36,660 nucleotides of DNA, from positions 169,080 to 205,739 of the forward strand of contig JAPLDI010000049.1 in NCBI GenBank assembly GCA_026391795.1. The letters run 5' to 3'. Of this stretch, positions 8,567 through 16,688 are shown in pieces; position 1 is the first letter of the stretch; every line of letters starts with the position of its first letter. A program made the translations under genes and the position numbers. Source of the stretch: Bacteroidota bacterium. GTDB lineage: Bacteria > Bacteroidota > Bacteroidia > Bacteroidales > FEN-979. The notes beneath the pieces were generated by a model. It was given only the letters and a program-made list of their open reading frames with translations, ran no database searches and was not told the origin of the DNA.

Positions 8567-9586
8567 TTAAACTACCTTGGGTGTTTCTGCTCCGAAGTAT
8601 TCGTCCATGGCTGATTTTAGCTCTGCAGCTGGGAGAGCGGATGTTGCAAGGAAATGGCGGAATGCTTCCGACCAGGATGCTTTCAGTTTATAAATGATCT
8701 CCTCCTCATTTTCCGGATTACCGGGATCATCAGGCACACCTTCGCCGTAAAAACCGCCTTTGGACTTTGTTCCCAGTCGTCCTGCAGATACAAGTTCCTG
8801 CAGCTGGACGATCAGGGGAAGATAATGCGCTTCCAAAGGGTCATTTTTTGTATAATTTTTTATGGATGCCAGCATCACATCAAGTCCCACACTGTCGAAA
8901 AATTCAAAAACACCAATCGGGAAAAAATGTTCCCGCACGATCCTGTCAATCTGGTGCAGGCTGGCTTTCTTCTCATGGACAAGAAGAAATGCCTGGTTCT
9001 GAAACTGAAGAATGAGACGGTTCAGGATAAAACTGTCTTTTTCCTGTAGGATCAGGGAATGCCTGCCGATTACCTTCAGAAATGAGATCAACTGTTGCAA
9101 TGTTTCTTTTGAAGCCGTCGGGGGAAGTATAATCTCAACGATGTCTTTCAGGGCAATGGGATAAAAGAAATGAAGTCCTGCAAATCTTTCTTTCCGGTTT
9201 TCTGACGGAATGAGCAAAGAGGGTTTTATCGAGGATGAATTCGACGTGAAGATGCACCCCGTCGGGGCAATCTTGTCAAGGGTCGCGAACAGCTTCTGTT
9301 TTGACTCAACGTTTTCGTCGATGGCTTCAATAACCAGTTCGCAGGATGCAAGTACTTCCAGTGTATTGGAGATGTTGATGCGGTTGAGTATGCTCTTAAA
9401 ACGGTTTTCATCAAGGATCCCGGCCTCCAGCGACCGGCTCAGCCTCCGGTTGAAAGTCTTCTGGGTCTTCTCAATATTAGCATCCGGATGAAGGATCCAG
9501 GTAAGATCAAAATCCATGTCGAGAAGGTAGTACAACAGGTTTGTCCCCATTTTACCCCCGCCGATGATACCGATGTTTTTTAGCAT
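8567..9586 (-). CDS. 3-hydroxyacyl-CoA dehydrogenase family protein
   Basis: A 339-aa protein with an N-terminal NAD-binding fold (GIIGGGKMG at 6-14), TSNSSSI containing Ser117, and GLHFFYPI with catalytic His139. An Asn lies in DSFILNRL and the family's KSKGGFY sits toward the end. It would oxidise a 3-hydroxyacyl thioester to the 3-oxo form with NAD+, or the reverse. Standard aryl polyene pathways use a FabG-type reductase instead, so a beta-oxidation-type enzyme here is notable. It is encoded near two enoyl-CoA hydratases, which suggests these form a module, for example for shortening an aromatic starter. That role is inference. Confidence 0.88.
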   Translation of the reverse strand: MLKNIGIIGGGKMGTNLLYYLLDMDFDLTWILHPDANIEKTQKTFNRRLSRSLEAGILDENRFKSILNRINISNTLEVLASCELVIEAIDENVESKQKLFATLDKIAPTGCIFTSNSSSIKPSLLIPSENRKERFAGLHFFYPIALKDIVEIILPPTASKETLQQLISFLKVIGRHSLILQEKDSFILNRLILQFQNQAFLLVHEKKASLHQIDRIVREHFFPIGVFEFFDSVGLDVMLASIKNYTKNDPLEAHYLPLIVQLQELVSAGRLGTKSKGGFYGEGVPDDPGNPENEEEIIYKLKASWSEAFRHFLATSALPAAELKSAMDEYFGAETPKVV

Positions 9587-9625
9587 TGTACGCTGTTTAT
9601 ATGAATTGAAGCTGTCTCCGTCCGG

Positions 9626-11188
9626 TCAACTTGTTTTCTGATGGGTGTTCCAGGGATCAGTGCTGTATTCCATCACCATCTTTCGGTATTCCTGCATGTG
9701 TTCCTTGTGCTTTTCAATCTGGCGGTGACTGCTCAGCATCGATAGCAGGTAGCTGAACCCTTTATCGATGGCTATTTTTTTTGTCCGGATAAGTTTGAAA
9801 ATAAACCCGAATAATCTTCTTCTTTCAGGATTTATCGTCAGGATAAACTCTTTGAAGATGATCCATGACAGCCTGACCTTGAGATAGGCTGGGATATCGC
9901 CGCCTTTGCGGATAAACGCACCGCCGGAAAAGAGATTTTCCGCTTTTATTCTTGCCGTTTCGAAGGAATAAAGACGACCGATGGTCTTCATGTACTGATC
10001 GAAGAGGTCGATCTGCGACATGTTCATATAATGAAGGGTGGGGAAGTGGCCGGAGCCAAACTCCGGTTTGCAATCTGCCAGTCGTCCTTCCAACCGGTAC
10101 TTCTTATGGATCTCGCTGCCCGGCGGTGCTGCCAGAAGGTGAAGGTTAACACTTGGCATGTTCGTACGCATCGAGAAATCATAGATGTTGTCAAATTCCT
10201 GAAGGGTGTCATTGTCAAATCCAACCACGAACGAAGCATTGATATGAATACCATAGGAATGGATCTTCCGGATGGCAGGCTCATAGATCGTCGCAGCCTT
10301 GTTGTGAAGTTTGTTGGTTTCGTCAAGGCTTGCAGGGTTCAGGGACTCAAACCCGATGAGGATGTTGAAACATCCCGCTTCCGCCATCAGGGAAAGGAGT
10401 TCATCATCTGTCCCCACATCGATGCTGCACATGCAACCCCAGGAGATGCCGAGTGGGATGATCGCCCTCATCAGCTCCTTTGCATATTTTTTATTGATTG
10501 TAAGATTGTCATCCACAAAAAAGATATACCTGGAGGGTGCCGCCTTGATCTCTTCCACAACATTGGCGATTTCCCGGTACCGCATCTTCCGTCCGAACAT
10601 CTTTGACACAAGGCAGAAATCGCAGTTAAACGGGCATCCTCTTGAGGTCTGGATCGCAACCTGAAAGATTTTTCGGGTCTTGATGAGGTCCCACCGGGGA
10701 GGTTTTTGCTGTTTATAAACGGCACATTCATCACTCCTGTAGACAGACTTCATTTCCCCCTTTTCAAAATCCTGCAGGCATTCTTCCCACAATCCTTCCG
10801 CTTCTCCGACTACGATGCTGTCGGCATGATGAAGCGCCTCTTCCGTCATGAAAGAAGCATATGGACCGCCGAAAACGACCTTAACACCTTCTGACCGGTA
10901 ACGGTCAGCCAGTTCATAAGCGCGGGAAATGGTGGCTGCCAGTGTAGTGATTCCAACGATATCCGGCTTTTTCTGCACCGGTAAAGTTTCAATGTCCTCA
11001 TCAAAAATGTGAATGTCGTAATGGTCTGGTGTTAGCCCAGCAACCGTTGGAAGAGCCAGCGGGATCATCAACCGCTTCTTTCCGAACATCCTCGCCAGCT
11101 CAACATGCGCAGGGTAGTTGATGTACTTCTGGTGGGGAGAGATCAGGTAAAGGGTATATTTTTTTTTCGTTTTCAATTCAGGGACCAA
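9626..11188 (-). CDS. B12-binding-domain radical SAM protein (third of four)
   Basis: A 520-aa protein. The N-terminal cobalamin-type domain has DIVGITTLAATI and VVFGGPYASFM; the radical SAM cluster cysteines are at 185, 189 and 192 (CPFNCDFC). The core continues with FFVDDNLTINKKYA and ILIGFESLNPASLDETNK, typical of the subgroup with a C-terminal DUF4070-like region. It is clearly less related to the other three radical SAM proteins here. The start is a TTG at 11188 that overlaps the end of the KAS III-like gene by 11 bases; a second TTG at 11176 is equally possible. The overlap implies translational coupling. A methyl transfer or a rearrangement on a pathway intermediate is plausible but unproven. 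Confidence 0.83.
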   Translation of the reverse strand: MVPELKTKKKYTLYLISPHQKYINYPAHVELARMFGKKRLMIPLALPTVAGLTPDHYDIHIFDEDIETLPVQKKPDIVGITTLAATISRAYELADRYRSEGVKVVFGGPYASFMTEEALHHADSIVVGEAEGLWEECLQDFEKGEMKSVYRSDECAVYKQQKPPRWDLIKTRKIFQVAIQTSRGCPFNCDFCLVSKMFGRKMRYREIANVVEEIKAAPSRYIFFVDDNLTINKKYAKELMRAIIPLGISWGCMCSIDVGTDDELLSLMAEAGCFNILIGFESLNPASLDETNKLHNKAATIYEPAIRKIHSYGIHINASFVVGFDNDTLQEFDNIYDFSMRTNMPSVNLHLLAAPPGSEIHKKYRLEGRLADCKPEFGSGHFPTLHYMNMSQIDLFDQYMKTIGRLYSFETARIKAENLFSGGAFIRKGGDIPAYLKVRLSWIIFKEFILTINPERRRLFGFIFKLIRTKKIAIDKGFSYLLSMLSSHRQIEKHKEHMQEYRKMVMEYSTDPWNTHQKTS

Positions 11189-12266
11189 AAATTAGATTAA
11201 AGCTGAAAACCGGGTTGAGTGTTTCCTCCCTTTTGATCTTATCCAGGCATAGCAAGGCCATCGGGGGGCCGATATAACCCATGGATGACATGCTGGAGTA
11301 AAGTGTATTCCTTGAAATACCCAGCGATTCGCACTCTTCCATCACCAGTTCTGTAATGTGCTTCGATGGAAAATTTACCTGGAAAAAACGCAGCTTCGAC
11401 AGGTCAACATTGTATTTAACGATCATCCGTTTCAGTCCTTTCAGGAATACAGATCCGTCGGGATCGTGAAAGTTGGCTCGCAACTCTTCCTGGAACATCT
11501 GGGCAAGATGATGATATCCTTTTTCAAATTCTTCTTTTGGGTTCATCCAGTAGGCAGGCCGCTTATTTCCCATGGCAGAGGGCTTCTTTCCACCAATGGA
11601 TTCCATATAAACATGATCGACGTAAAATCCCCCTGTGCGCACTTCTTCTGCCGTAAGAACAAGGGCAGCGGCGCCATCGCTGAGGAAGTAGCGCAGAAAA
11701 AGTTCTTCTTTGGTCACGAGCGCCTGGTTGTAGTATTCCGTGATCAGTTCGGAGGAAGACATGCTTGAGGAGATCACGAGTGCATTGCGGTAACGGCCAT
11801 TCTTTAGCAGGTCATATCCGAGCAGCAGGGCCTTGTATGCCGAGGTGCAGTTGGCATGAACAGAAATCTCCCCGCACTGCTCAATGCCCAGCTGTTCCTG
11901 GATCCTTACCGAGGCTGTCGGCATCTGGTCCTGGTGTGCACTTCCGTAAAGGATCAGGTCAATATCGCCAGCCTCCAGGTTTGCATCCGCCAGAGCTTTC
12001 TTTGCTGCCTTGACCGACATGGTCACATTGTCCTCGGTAAATTGCCGGGTAACCGGGTCAATCGCAAAATGATAGTATTCGATTTCCAGCATCTCCTTCA
12101 TCAACGGACGGATCCTCTCAAGCCACCGGCGGACTTTCTGCGGCGCATCCGGCATATCACCGAGATAATGGTCGATCTCCTCCATCGGAATCGATTTGCC
12201 GGGAAGATAACTGCCGGTTCCTGCAAGTCTTATAAATGGACTTCGTTCAATTGAAGATGAGATCAT
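11178..12266 (-). CDS. KAS III-like (thiolase-fold) protein lacking catalytic His and Asn
   Basis: A 362-aa protein of the FabH/thiolase fold: AGTGSYLP near the start, DIDLILYGSA, and the nucleophile region VHANCTSAYKA with Cys140. By eye, the family HQAN motif is replaced by VNFPSKH and the GNTSAA motif by MGYIGPPMA, so the usual His and Asn seem to be absent. Such KAS III relatives often act as acyltransferases or condense unusual partners (DarB and CerJ are distant examples) rather than extend with malonyl-ACP. It overlaps the enoyl-CoA hydratase before it (20 bases) and the radical SAM gene after it (11 bases), so it is tightly coupled to both. The exact reaction is unknown. Confidence 0.8.
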   Translation of the reverse strand: MISSSIERSPFIRLAGTGSYLPGKSIPMEEIDHYLGDMPDAPQKVRRWLERIRPLMKEMLEIEYYHFAIDPVTRQFTEDNVTMSVKAAKKALADANLEAGDIDLILYGSAHQDQMPTASVRIQEQLGIEQCGEISVHANCTSAYKALLLGYDLLKNGRYRNALVISSSMSSSELITEYYNQALVTKEELFLRYFLSDGAAALVLTAEEVRTGGFYVDHVYMESIGGKKPSAMGNKRPAYWMNPKEEFEKGYHHLAQMFQEELRANFHDPDGSVFLKGLKRMIVKYNVDLSKLRFFQVNFPSKHITELVMEECESLGISRNTLYSSMSSMGYIGPPMALLCLDKIKREETLNPVFSFNLIFGP

Positions 12267-12951
12267 CCGATGAGATTTGTTGCAAATATAGAGGCGCTTT
12301 TTGTTTTTTATAATTCTTCATGATCTTCCGTGCGAAGGTGAATGAGAAATCAACCACATTCCTGCGCGGAACAATCCTGTCAACGAGGTGATTCAGCAGG
12401 GCTTCTGAAGCTCCAAAGGTGTTGCCCTTCAATACCAGCTCAATCGCTTTTGCCTTCCCGCACAATGCTGCTGTTTTCCGGATTCCTCCGAGGCCCGGCA
12501 TGAGGTTGAACGTCGTTTCCGGTAAACCGAAGACTGCATCTTCACCACAAAAGCGAAAGTGGCAGGAGAGTGCAAACTCGAACGCGGATCCGATACACAC
12601 ACCCCGGATAGCAGCAATCACAGGGATTTCCGCCCCTTCAAAAAACAAGAACGAATTGTAATTGGTTTCAAAGATGTTCCGATCCTTCAGTCCCTTTTTA
12701 TCTGTATGTTCCATTCCGCTGTTCATACTTAGTTCCAGCAATTCCTCGAGGTCGGCCCCGGAAGAGAAATGCCTTCCGGTACTGCTGATCACAATGGCCT
12801 CCAGCCCCTTCAATCCCTTTAAAGAATCAACCAGTTCCTTTAAATCAGAGAAGAACTGAGCATTCATCTTGTTCGCCGGAAGCTGGTTAAGCTCCAGGTG
12901 ACCGATGCCACTCACAAGATTGAAGGATAAGGTCCTTAGTTCCTGTTTCAT
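12247..12951 (-). CDS. Enoyl-CoA hydratase/isomerase (crotonase) family protein 1
   Basis: A 234-aa crotonase-fold protein. The oxyanion-hole segments are RHFSSGADLEEL and GVCIGSAFEFALSCH, and the second half has LPETTFNLMPGLGG. Glutamates are present at both positions used for hydration in the classical enzyme (in SAFEFAL and LPETT), so hydratase activity is possible. It would act on an alpha,beta-unsaturated thioester, perhaps coumaroyl-CoA or a polyene intermediate. A second, related gene lies 44 bases upstream. Adjacent ECH pairs are also known in beta-branching cassettes, but no HMG-CoA synthase-type partner is seen here. Confidence 0.87.
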   Translation of the reverse strand: MKQELRTLSFNLVSGIGHLELNQLPANKMNAQFFSDLKELVDSLKGLKGLEAIVISSTGRHFSSGADLEELLELSMNSGMEHTDKKGLKDRNIFETNYNSFLFFEGAEIPVIAAIRGVCIGSAFEFALSCHFRFCGEDAVFGLPETTFNLMPGLGGIRKTAALCGKAKAIELVLKGNTFGASEALLNHLVDRIVPRRNVVDFSFTFARKIMKNYKKQKAPLYLQQISSDDLIFN

Positions 12952-12995
12952 TTTTAATTACTCACCTTTTTCTGTCTCTTTTGGGATTGAAGAAA

Positions 12996-13742
12996 TTATT
13001 CGCTTTCCCGACTTTCATTCTTCCTTCTGACCGATTCAATCCTTGCCAGGTCACAGAACATCCTCGTCTCCTCCCGCATCGATTCCTCTGAGGTCAGCTC
13101 CCGGGCATTCCTGAGCGACTGCATCACGTAGTTTATAATCTTAAGAGGACGTCCTTCCGTTATTTTCCTCAAAAAATTCAGCGCATAGGTAAGCGGCTCC
13201 TCATCCTTGACGAGGGTATCGACGATCTTTAGAAGGATTGCTTCTTCTGCGTTTATCATGTCGCCCCCGAGGATCATTTTCAATGAATCCTTCAATGAAT
13301 TCCGGATCCCCAGCTGGAAGGTCCCGCCGAGTCCGGGCATCAGGCCCTGGTTGGCTTCAGGGAATGCAAAGAGTGCATTTTCGCTGCATATCCGGATATG
13401 ACATGACAATGCAATCTCCAGGCCGCCGCCAAAACATATACCCTTGATGGCAGCTGCCACGGGGATATTCAGATCCTGCAGGTACCCGAGCAATGCTTTC
13501 CCCTTGTTCATCCGGGTCTCCATTGTTTCAGCTGATTCAGTCATCGCAAACACCGATTCCAGTTTTGCCCCGCCCGAAAAATGTCTTCCTGATCCTGTAA
13601 TGATGAGAGCTTTCAGCTGATTTCCTTCGATCCATCCCTTCAATTCACTGACCGGGATAAATTCAGGCTCCAGCAAATAATTTTGTGGAGGGTTTTCCAC
13701 AGTCAGGATACCGATATCATCAATGATTTTCCTGTCGATCAT
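12996..13742 (-). CDS. Enoyl-CoA hydratase/isomerase (crotonase) family protein 2
   Basis: A 248-aa crotonase-fold protein related to its downstream neighbour. Motifs are RHFSGGAKLESV, GICFGGGLEIALSCH and FPEANQGLMPGLGGT; both glutamates needed for hydratase chemistry seem to be present (GGGLEIA and FPEAN). It begins 11 bases after the thioesterase stop. Two hydratases in a row probably act on different substrates or form a heteromer. The C-terminus is charged and rich in Arg/Glu. Confidence 0.87.
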   Translation of the reverse strand: MIDRKIIDDIGILTVENPPQNYLLEPEFIPVSELKGWIEGNQLKALIITGSGRHFSGGAKLESVFAMTESAETMETRMNKGKALLGYLQDLNIPVAAAIKGICFGGGLEIALSCHIRICSENALFAFPEANQGLMPGLGGTFQLGIRNSLKDSLKMILGGDMINAEEAILLKIVDTLVKDEEPLTYALNFLRKITEGRPLKIINYVMQSLRNARELTSEESMREETRMFCDLARIESVRRKNESRESE

Positions 13743-13753
13743 ACGGATATTGT

Positions 13754-14164
13754 TTACCGGAGTGTTGATAGGGACGTTAGGATAAAATCAGGAGTATCCA
13801 GTGCCATTCGCTGCTTATTGACAAAAATGGTCTTAACAGATGCCCTTGACAGCAGCAACCCTGTCTTTGCATTTTTGATCTGGTGCCTGAAAACCAGGTA
13901 AGGCTTTTCTTCTTTCAATGTAGTTTCAATGGTGATTTCATCGAGCAGATTTGCCTCCCGCATATACCGGATGCGGGTTTCCGTCACCACCAGGAACAAC
14001 TCATTCTGATTTATCTGATCAAGCAATTCGTGGTCTCTCATATAGACCCAGCGGGCCTGTTCCAGGTATTGAAGGTAAACGGCATTGTTGACATGTCCGT
14101 AAGAATCAAGTTCGTAACCTCTTACAGACAATGAAGTACGGTGCGGCTGGTCTTGAAGTATCAT
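13754..14164 (-). CDS. Hotdog acyl thioesterase (4HBT/YbgC type) 1
   Basis: A 136-aa hotdog protein. The motif YELDSYGHVNNAVYLQYLEQAR is typical of 4-hydroxybenzoyl-CoA thioesterase-like enzymes, with Asp20 as the predicted catalytic residue. It would release an acyl chain from CoA or ACP. Aryl polyene clusters carry a comparable thioesterase (ApeK-like). It lies 20 bases after the FabZ-like dehydratase and 11 before the hydratase, within one operon. A second, more distant thioesterase is at 23663-24079. Confidence 0.87.
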   Translation of the reverse strand: MILQDQPHRTSLSVRGYELDSYGHVNNAVYLQYLEQARWVYMRDHELLDQINQNELFLVVTETRIRYMREANLLDEITIETTLKEEKPYLVFRHQIKNAKTGLLLSRASVKTIFVNKQRMALDTPDFILTSLSTLR

Positions 14165-14184
14165 CCTGTATAGTATTCTTCTTG

Positions 14185-14583
14185 TTATTCTTCTCTGAAC
14201 ACTCCTTTGAATTTGATGAAAACAATTTCTCCTTCATGCAATGTGGCATTGACCGACAGTTCCCCATTGCCGGCATATCTTATACGAAGCATGGCATCAA
14301 CGAATCGGTTCTTAACCGGAACCATCAGGGAGAGGAATTTGATCGTATCAGCCTGCATCAGCCGTAAGGCACAACCTTTGATCTCAGAAACCATTTCGCT
14401 GATCATCTGCACCTGACATACTCCGGGAACTACCGGGTTTCCTGAAAAATGGCCCTCATAGACAGGATGCGCAGGATTCAGCTCGAGTGTGAAACGATAG
14501 CTTTCTTCAGGAATCCCTGTCCGCAGAATCTCCTCTTCCGGCCCTGACCGATGCAGAACCTTATAAAAATCTTTCAACACCAT
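14185..14583 (-). CDS. FabZ-like 3-hydroxyacyl-ACP dehydratase with altered active site
   Basis: A 132-aa hotdog protein with HPVYEGHFSGNPVVPGV, the FabZ signature; His45 is the expected catalytic base. The glutamate of FabZ (PGVLIIE) is replaced by Gln59 (PGVCQVQ). In aryl polyene synthesis two dehydratase subunits (ApeI and ApeP) form a heterodimer, and an ApeP-like gene is present at 27843-28295. This protein is therefore a good ApeI-type partner, which could supply one half of a composite site. There is a 78-base gap between this gene and the secreted protein encoded after it. Confidence 0.82.
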   Translation of the reverse strand: MVLKDFYKVLHRSGPEEEILRTGIPEESYRFTLELNPAHPVYEGHFSGNPVVPGVCQVQMISEMVSEIKGCALRLMQADTIKFLSLMVPVKNRFVDAMLRIRYAGNGELSVNATLHEGEIVFIKFKGVFREE

Positions 14584-14661
14584 CGGATCAATCAGAAATG
14601 AAAAATTAAGGGGTAAAATTACGAAAAAATATGAGCCGGAAATTGACTGACCTCTCCGGAC

Positions 14662-15300
14662 TTAATTACCCAGGAATGTCATTTGAATGTGAAGACCGAT
14701 CACCGGGTTGGCAATTTCGATCTTCTTTGGCTGCAATCGGCTGTCGCGGGTTACCTGGAGATCTGTCTTGCCCATGATTGCTCCCGAGGTCCGTATCCTG
14801 CTGATCCTGTCGGTTAATTTATCATAGGTGTAGTAGAAGGATCCTCTGGCTGATTTGATCTTGAAAAGAATGGAACCGGAGTCGTCGGAAGCTGCCTGCT
14901 TCGACTTCTTTACGGTAGTATCTGGGACCATCAGAAGGCGGAAGTCACTCCTGAGCAGTTTAAGCAAAGAGGATTTGTTCATGGAAGGGAAGATGGAATG
15001 AACAATCAGTTTGTCATTTTTTATCTCCAGGTCGAAAAAAGTCATTCCCATCTCATTGGAAAAGACAACTCGAACTGAATTCTCCGAAACCTTTTTAAGG
15101 TAGAACAATCCGGTAAGGTGATGCTTCGAGATATCCAGGCTTCCTTTATAGAGAGCTTTTTCAAAGGAGGAATCGAAGACTGCCATTGTGAACAGACCTT
15201 TCCCGGGTACAGTTCCTGCCTGCTGTCCCATGATCCATGGAGAAAGGGTTGTCCAAAGCAAAAGGACCAGAATGAATTTACGGCAAAAGAAACTTCTCAT
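14662..15300 (-). CDS. Secreted protein of unknown function next to LolA
   Basis: A 212-aa protein with a signal peptide (basic start, hydrophobic core at residues 8-18, cleavage likely after the MGQ region). The rest is predicted mainly beta-strand, with no cysteine motif for lipidation. It resembles no enzyme I can name. Its start overlaps the LolA-family gene by 23 bases, so the two are coupled. Clusters for aryl polyenes often have an extra periplasmic or lipoprotein partner near LolA, so a role in moving or anchoring the product in the envelope is likely. This is inference from position. Confidence 0.7.
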   Translation of the reverse strand: MRSFFCRKFILVLLLWTTLSPWIMGQQAGTVPGKGLFTMAVFDSSFEKALYKGSLDISKHHLTGLFYLKKVSENSVRVVFSNEMGMTFFDLEIKNDKLIVHSIFPSMNKSSLLKLLRSDFRLLMVPDTTVKKSKQAASDDSGSILFKIKSARGSFYYTYDKLTDRISRIRTSGAIMGKTDLQVTRDSRLQPKKIEIANPVIGLHIQMTFLGN

Positions 15301-15919
15301 CAGGCAGGAAGGTGTTTATTTTTTTTCCGGAAAAATCGATCTTTGTATAATCCCCCGAGGGTTCATGCATTTCCAGCCGTGTAACCATCAGATCCTTTTT
15401 ATCAAAACAGATCCTGATCTCGCTGAGGTAATACTTCAGGCTTGATGCCCTGGGCTTCAGCGTAACAAGATAGGATTCCTGATTTTCAAGGAACGAAGTG
15501 ACGAACTTTTTCTCATCATTGAACAGATTACCTTCAACACATCCCATGATGATGGAATTGATCTCTGTGAACATTTTATTGTTCCCGACATCGATCTTCT
15601 GTTTCTTATCTTCATCCTGAGTATACATTGTTCCATTATTGAGGATGATCAGGTAATGATAAGGATTTGTATACTCCCAACGGAGTTTGTTTTCCTTCTT
15701 GAACATGAACCTGCCTTTCATCGTGATCTTATCGGATAGGACGCTCAGGTTTTTTTCCTGGATAAAATCAGATTCAATGGTTTGTGTTTTTCGGGTGACC
15801 TCCGAGAATTTCTTTTTAAAAGCAGCAGGATCCTTCACTTCGGTGTATTTTCCCTGAGAGAAGACAGCACCGGCAAGGAAGAGAAAAGTCAGGAGCAAAT
15901 TCAGGGGGCTATATTTCAT
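15278..15919 (-). CDS. LolA-family outer-membrane carrier protein
   Basis: A 213-aa protein with a signal peptide (hydrophobic residues 8-20, ending VFSQG). The mature part shows the LolA/LolB half-barrel pattern: TIESDFIQEKNLSVLSDKI, MKGRFMFKKENKLRWEY and LIILNNGTMYTQ. LolA proteins carry acylated cargo across the periplasm. A cluster-specific LolA (ApeL-like) is standard in aryl polyene loci, where it probably shuttles the polyene lipid. It sits between the deacetylase (overlap of 11 bases) and the secreted protein. Confidence 0.88.
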   Translation of the reverse strand: MKYSPLNLLLTFLFLAGAVFSQGKYTEVKDPAAFKKKFSEVTRKTQTIESDFIQEKNLSVLSDKITMKGRFMFKKENKLRWEYTNPYHYLIILNNGTMYTQDEDKKQKIDVGNNKMFTEINSIIMGCVEGNLFNDEKKFVTSFLENQESYLVTLKPRASSLKYYLSEIRICFDKKDLMVTRLEMHEPSGDYTKIDFSGKKINTFLPDEKFLLP

Positions 15920-16688
15920 ATGCTTGAATGTTCAGGAGTTGGTCAAGGGGGACGATCCGGTAGCCGGCTGTTTTTATTTTTTCAGCAAGGTCATGAATGA
16001 AATCCACGCTTTCGGGGATGGTATCATGCAAAAGGATGATATCTCCCGGCTTCAGATGTTTCAGTATCCTGCCAAGGATAACCTCTTTTTTCCTTCCCGA
16101 TGTATCCCAGGCACGGTTACTGAACCCGGTCACATAGAACCCAGATCCGTACAAAGCCCTCTTAAGCATGGGGTTGATCACTCCATAAGGTGGACGGAAC
16201 AGGAGTGGTTTCAGTCCGGTTGCTTCAGCCACTGCCAATGCACTATCCTTTAATTCCTTCCGCATACGTGCAGGAGAAAAAAGATCGAACCAGTTGGAAT
16301 GTGTAAAACTGTGCGTTCCGATGAGATGTCCTTCACGGGTAATCCGGACCAGGATTTCTTCATTTCCTTTTATTTTATTGCCAATGCAGAAAAAGGCAGC
16401 GGGGAGACCGAGGCTTTTTAAGTCGTCCAGCAGTTTCGGTGTCAGTTTGCTGTCGGGACCATCATCAAAAGTCAGGGCAACGATCTTCTCGTTTGTTACG
16501 GCCCGGCACAAGGCTTTCATATGGTAACCTGAACGTATGAAAAAGGACATGGATACGGAGACGCCCAGGTAAAGAATAATGAGCAGGATGTATTCATAAT
16601 AATGGACCGGGAAACCGGAAAATCCAAGGATGTTCAGCGCAGCCAGCAGGATAAAAAAAACGAGTGTGGTATTTCGGAAAGTAAACAT
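15909..16688 (-). CDS. Membrane-anchored polysaccharide deacetylase (NodB-type)
   Basis: A 259-aa protein with two membrane segments (residues 8-24 and 32-50) followed by a NodB domain. Catalytic motifs are TFDDGPD at 73-79, HSFTHSN with the two zinc-binding histidines, RPPYG and LLHDT. It removes acetyl or acyl groups from an N- or O-acylated sugar or a related substrate in the envelope. Its place directly between a CLF gene and LolA suggests it trims the glycolipid carrier or the exported product. All metal and catalytic motifs are intact. Confidence 0.88.
   Translation of the reverse strand: MFTFRNTTLVFFILLAALNILGFSGFPVHYYEYILLIILYLGVSVSMSFFIRSGYHMKALCRAVTNEKIVALTFDDGPDSKLTPKLLDDLKSLGLPAAFFCIGNKIKGNEEILVRITREGHLIGTHSFTHSNWFDLFSPARMRKELKDSALAVAEATGLKPLLFRPPYGVINPMLKRALYGSGFYVTGFSNRAWDTSGRKKEVILGRILKHLKPGDIILLHDTIPESVDFIHDLAEKIKTAGYRIVPLDQLLNIQAYEI

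Noticed and set aside
6463-13742. HMG-CoA-synthase-type beta-branching cassette (AT, ACP, KS, HCS, two ECH)
   Set aside because: The gene set looks similar, but the thiolase-fold protein is KAS III-like and has no HMG-CoA synthase signature. The KS has Cys, not the Ser of the decarboxylating type.
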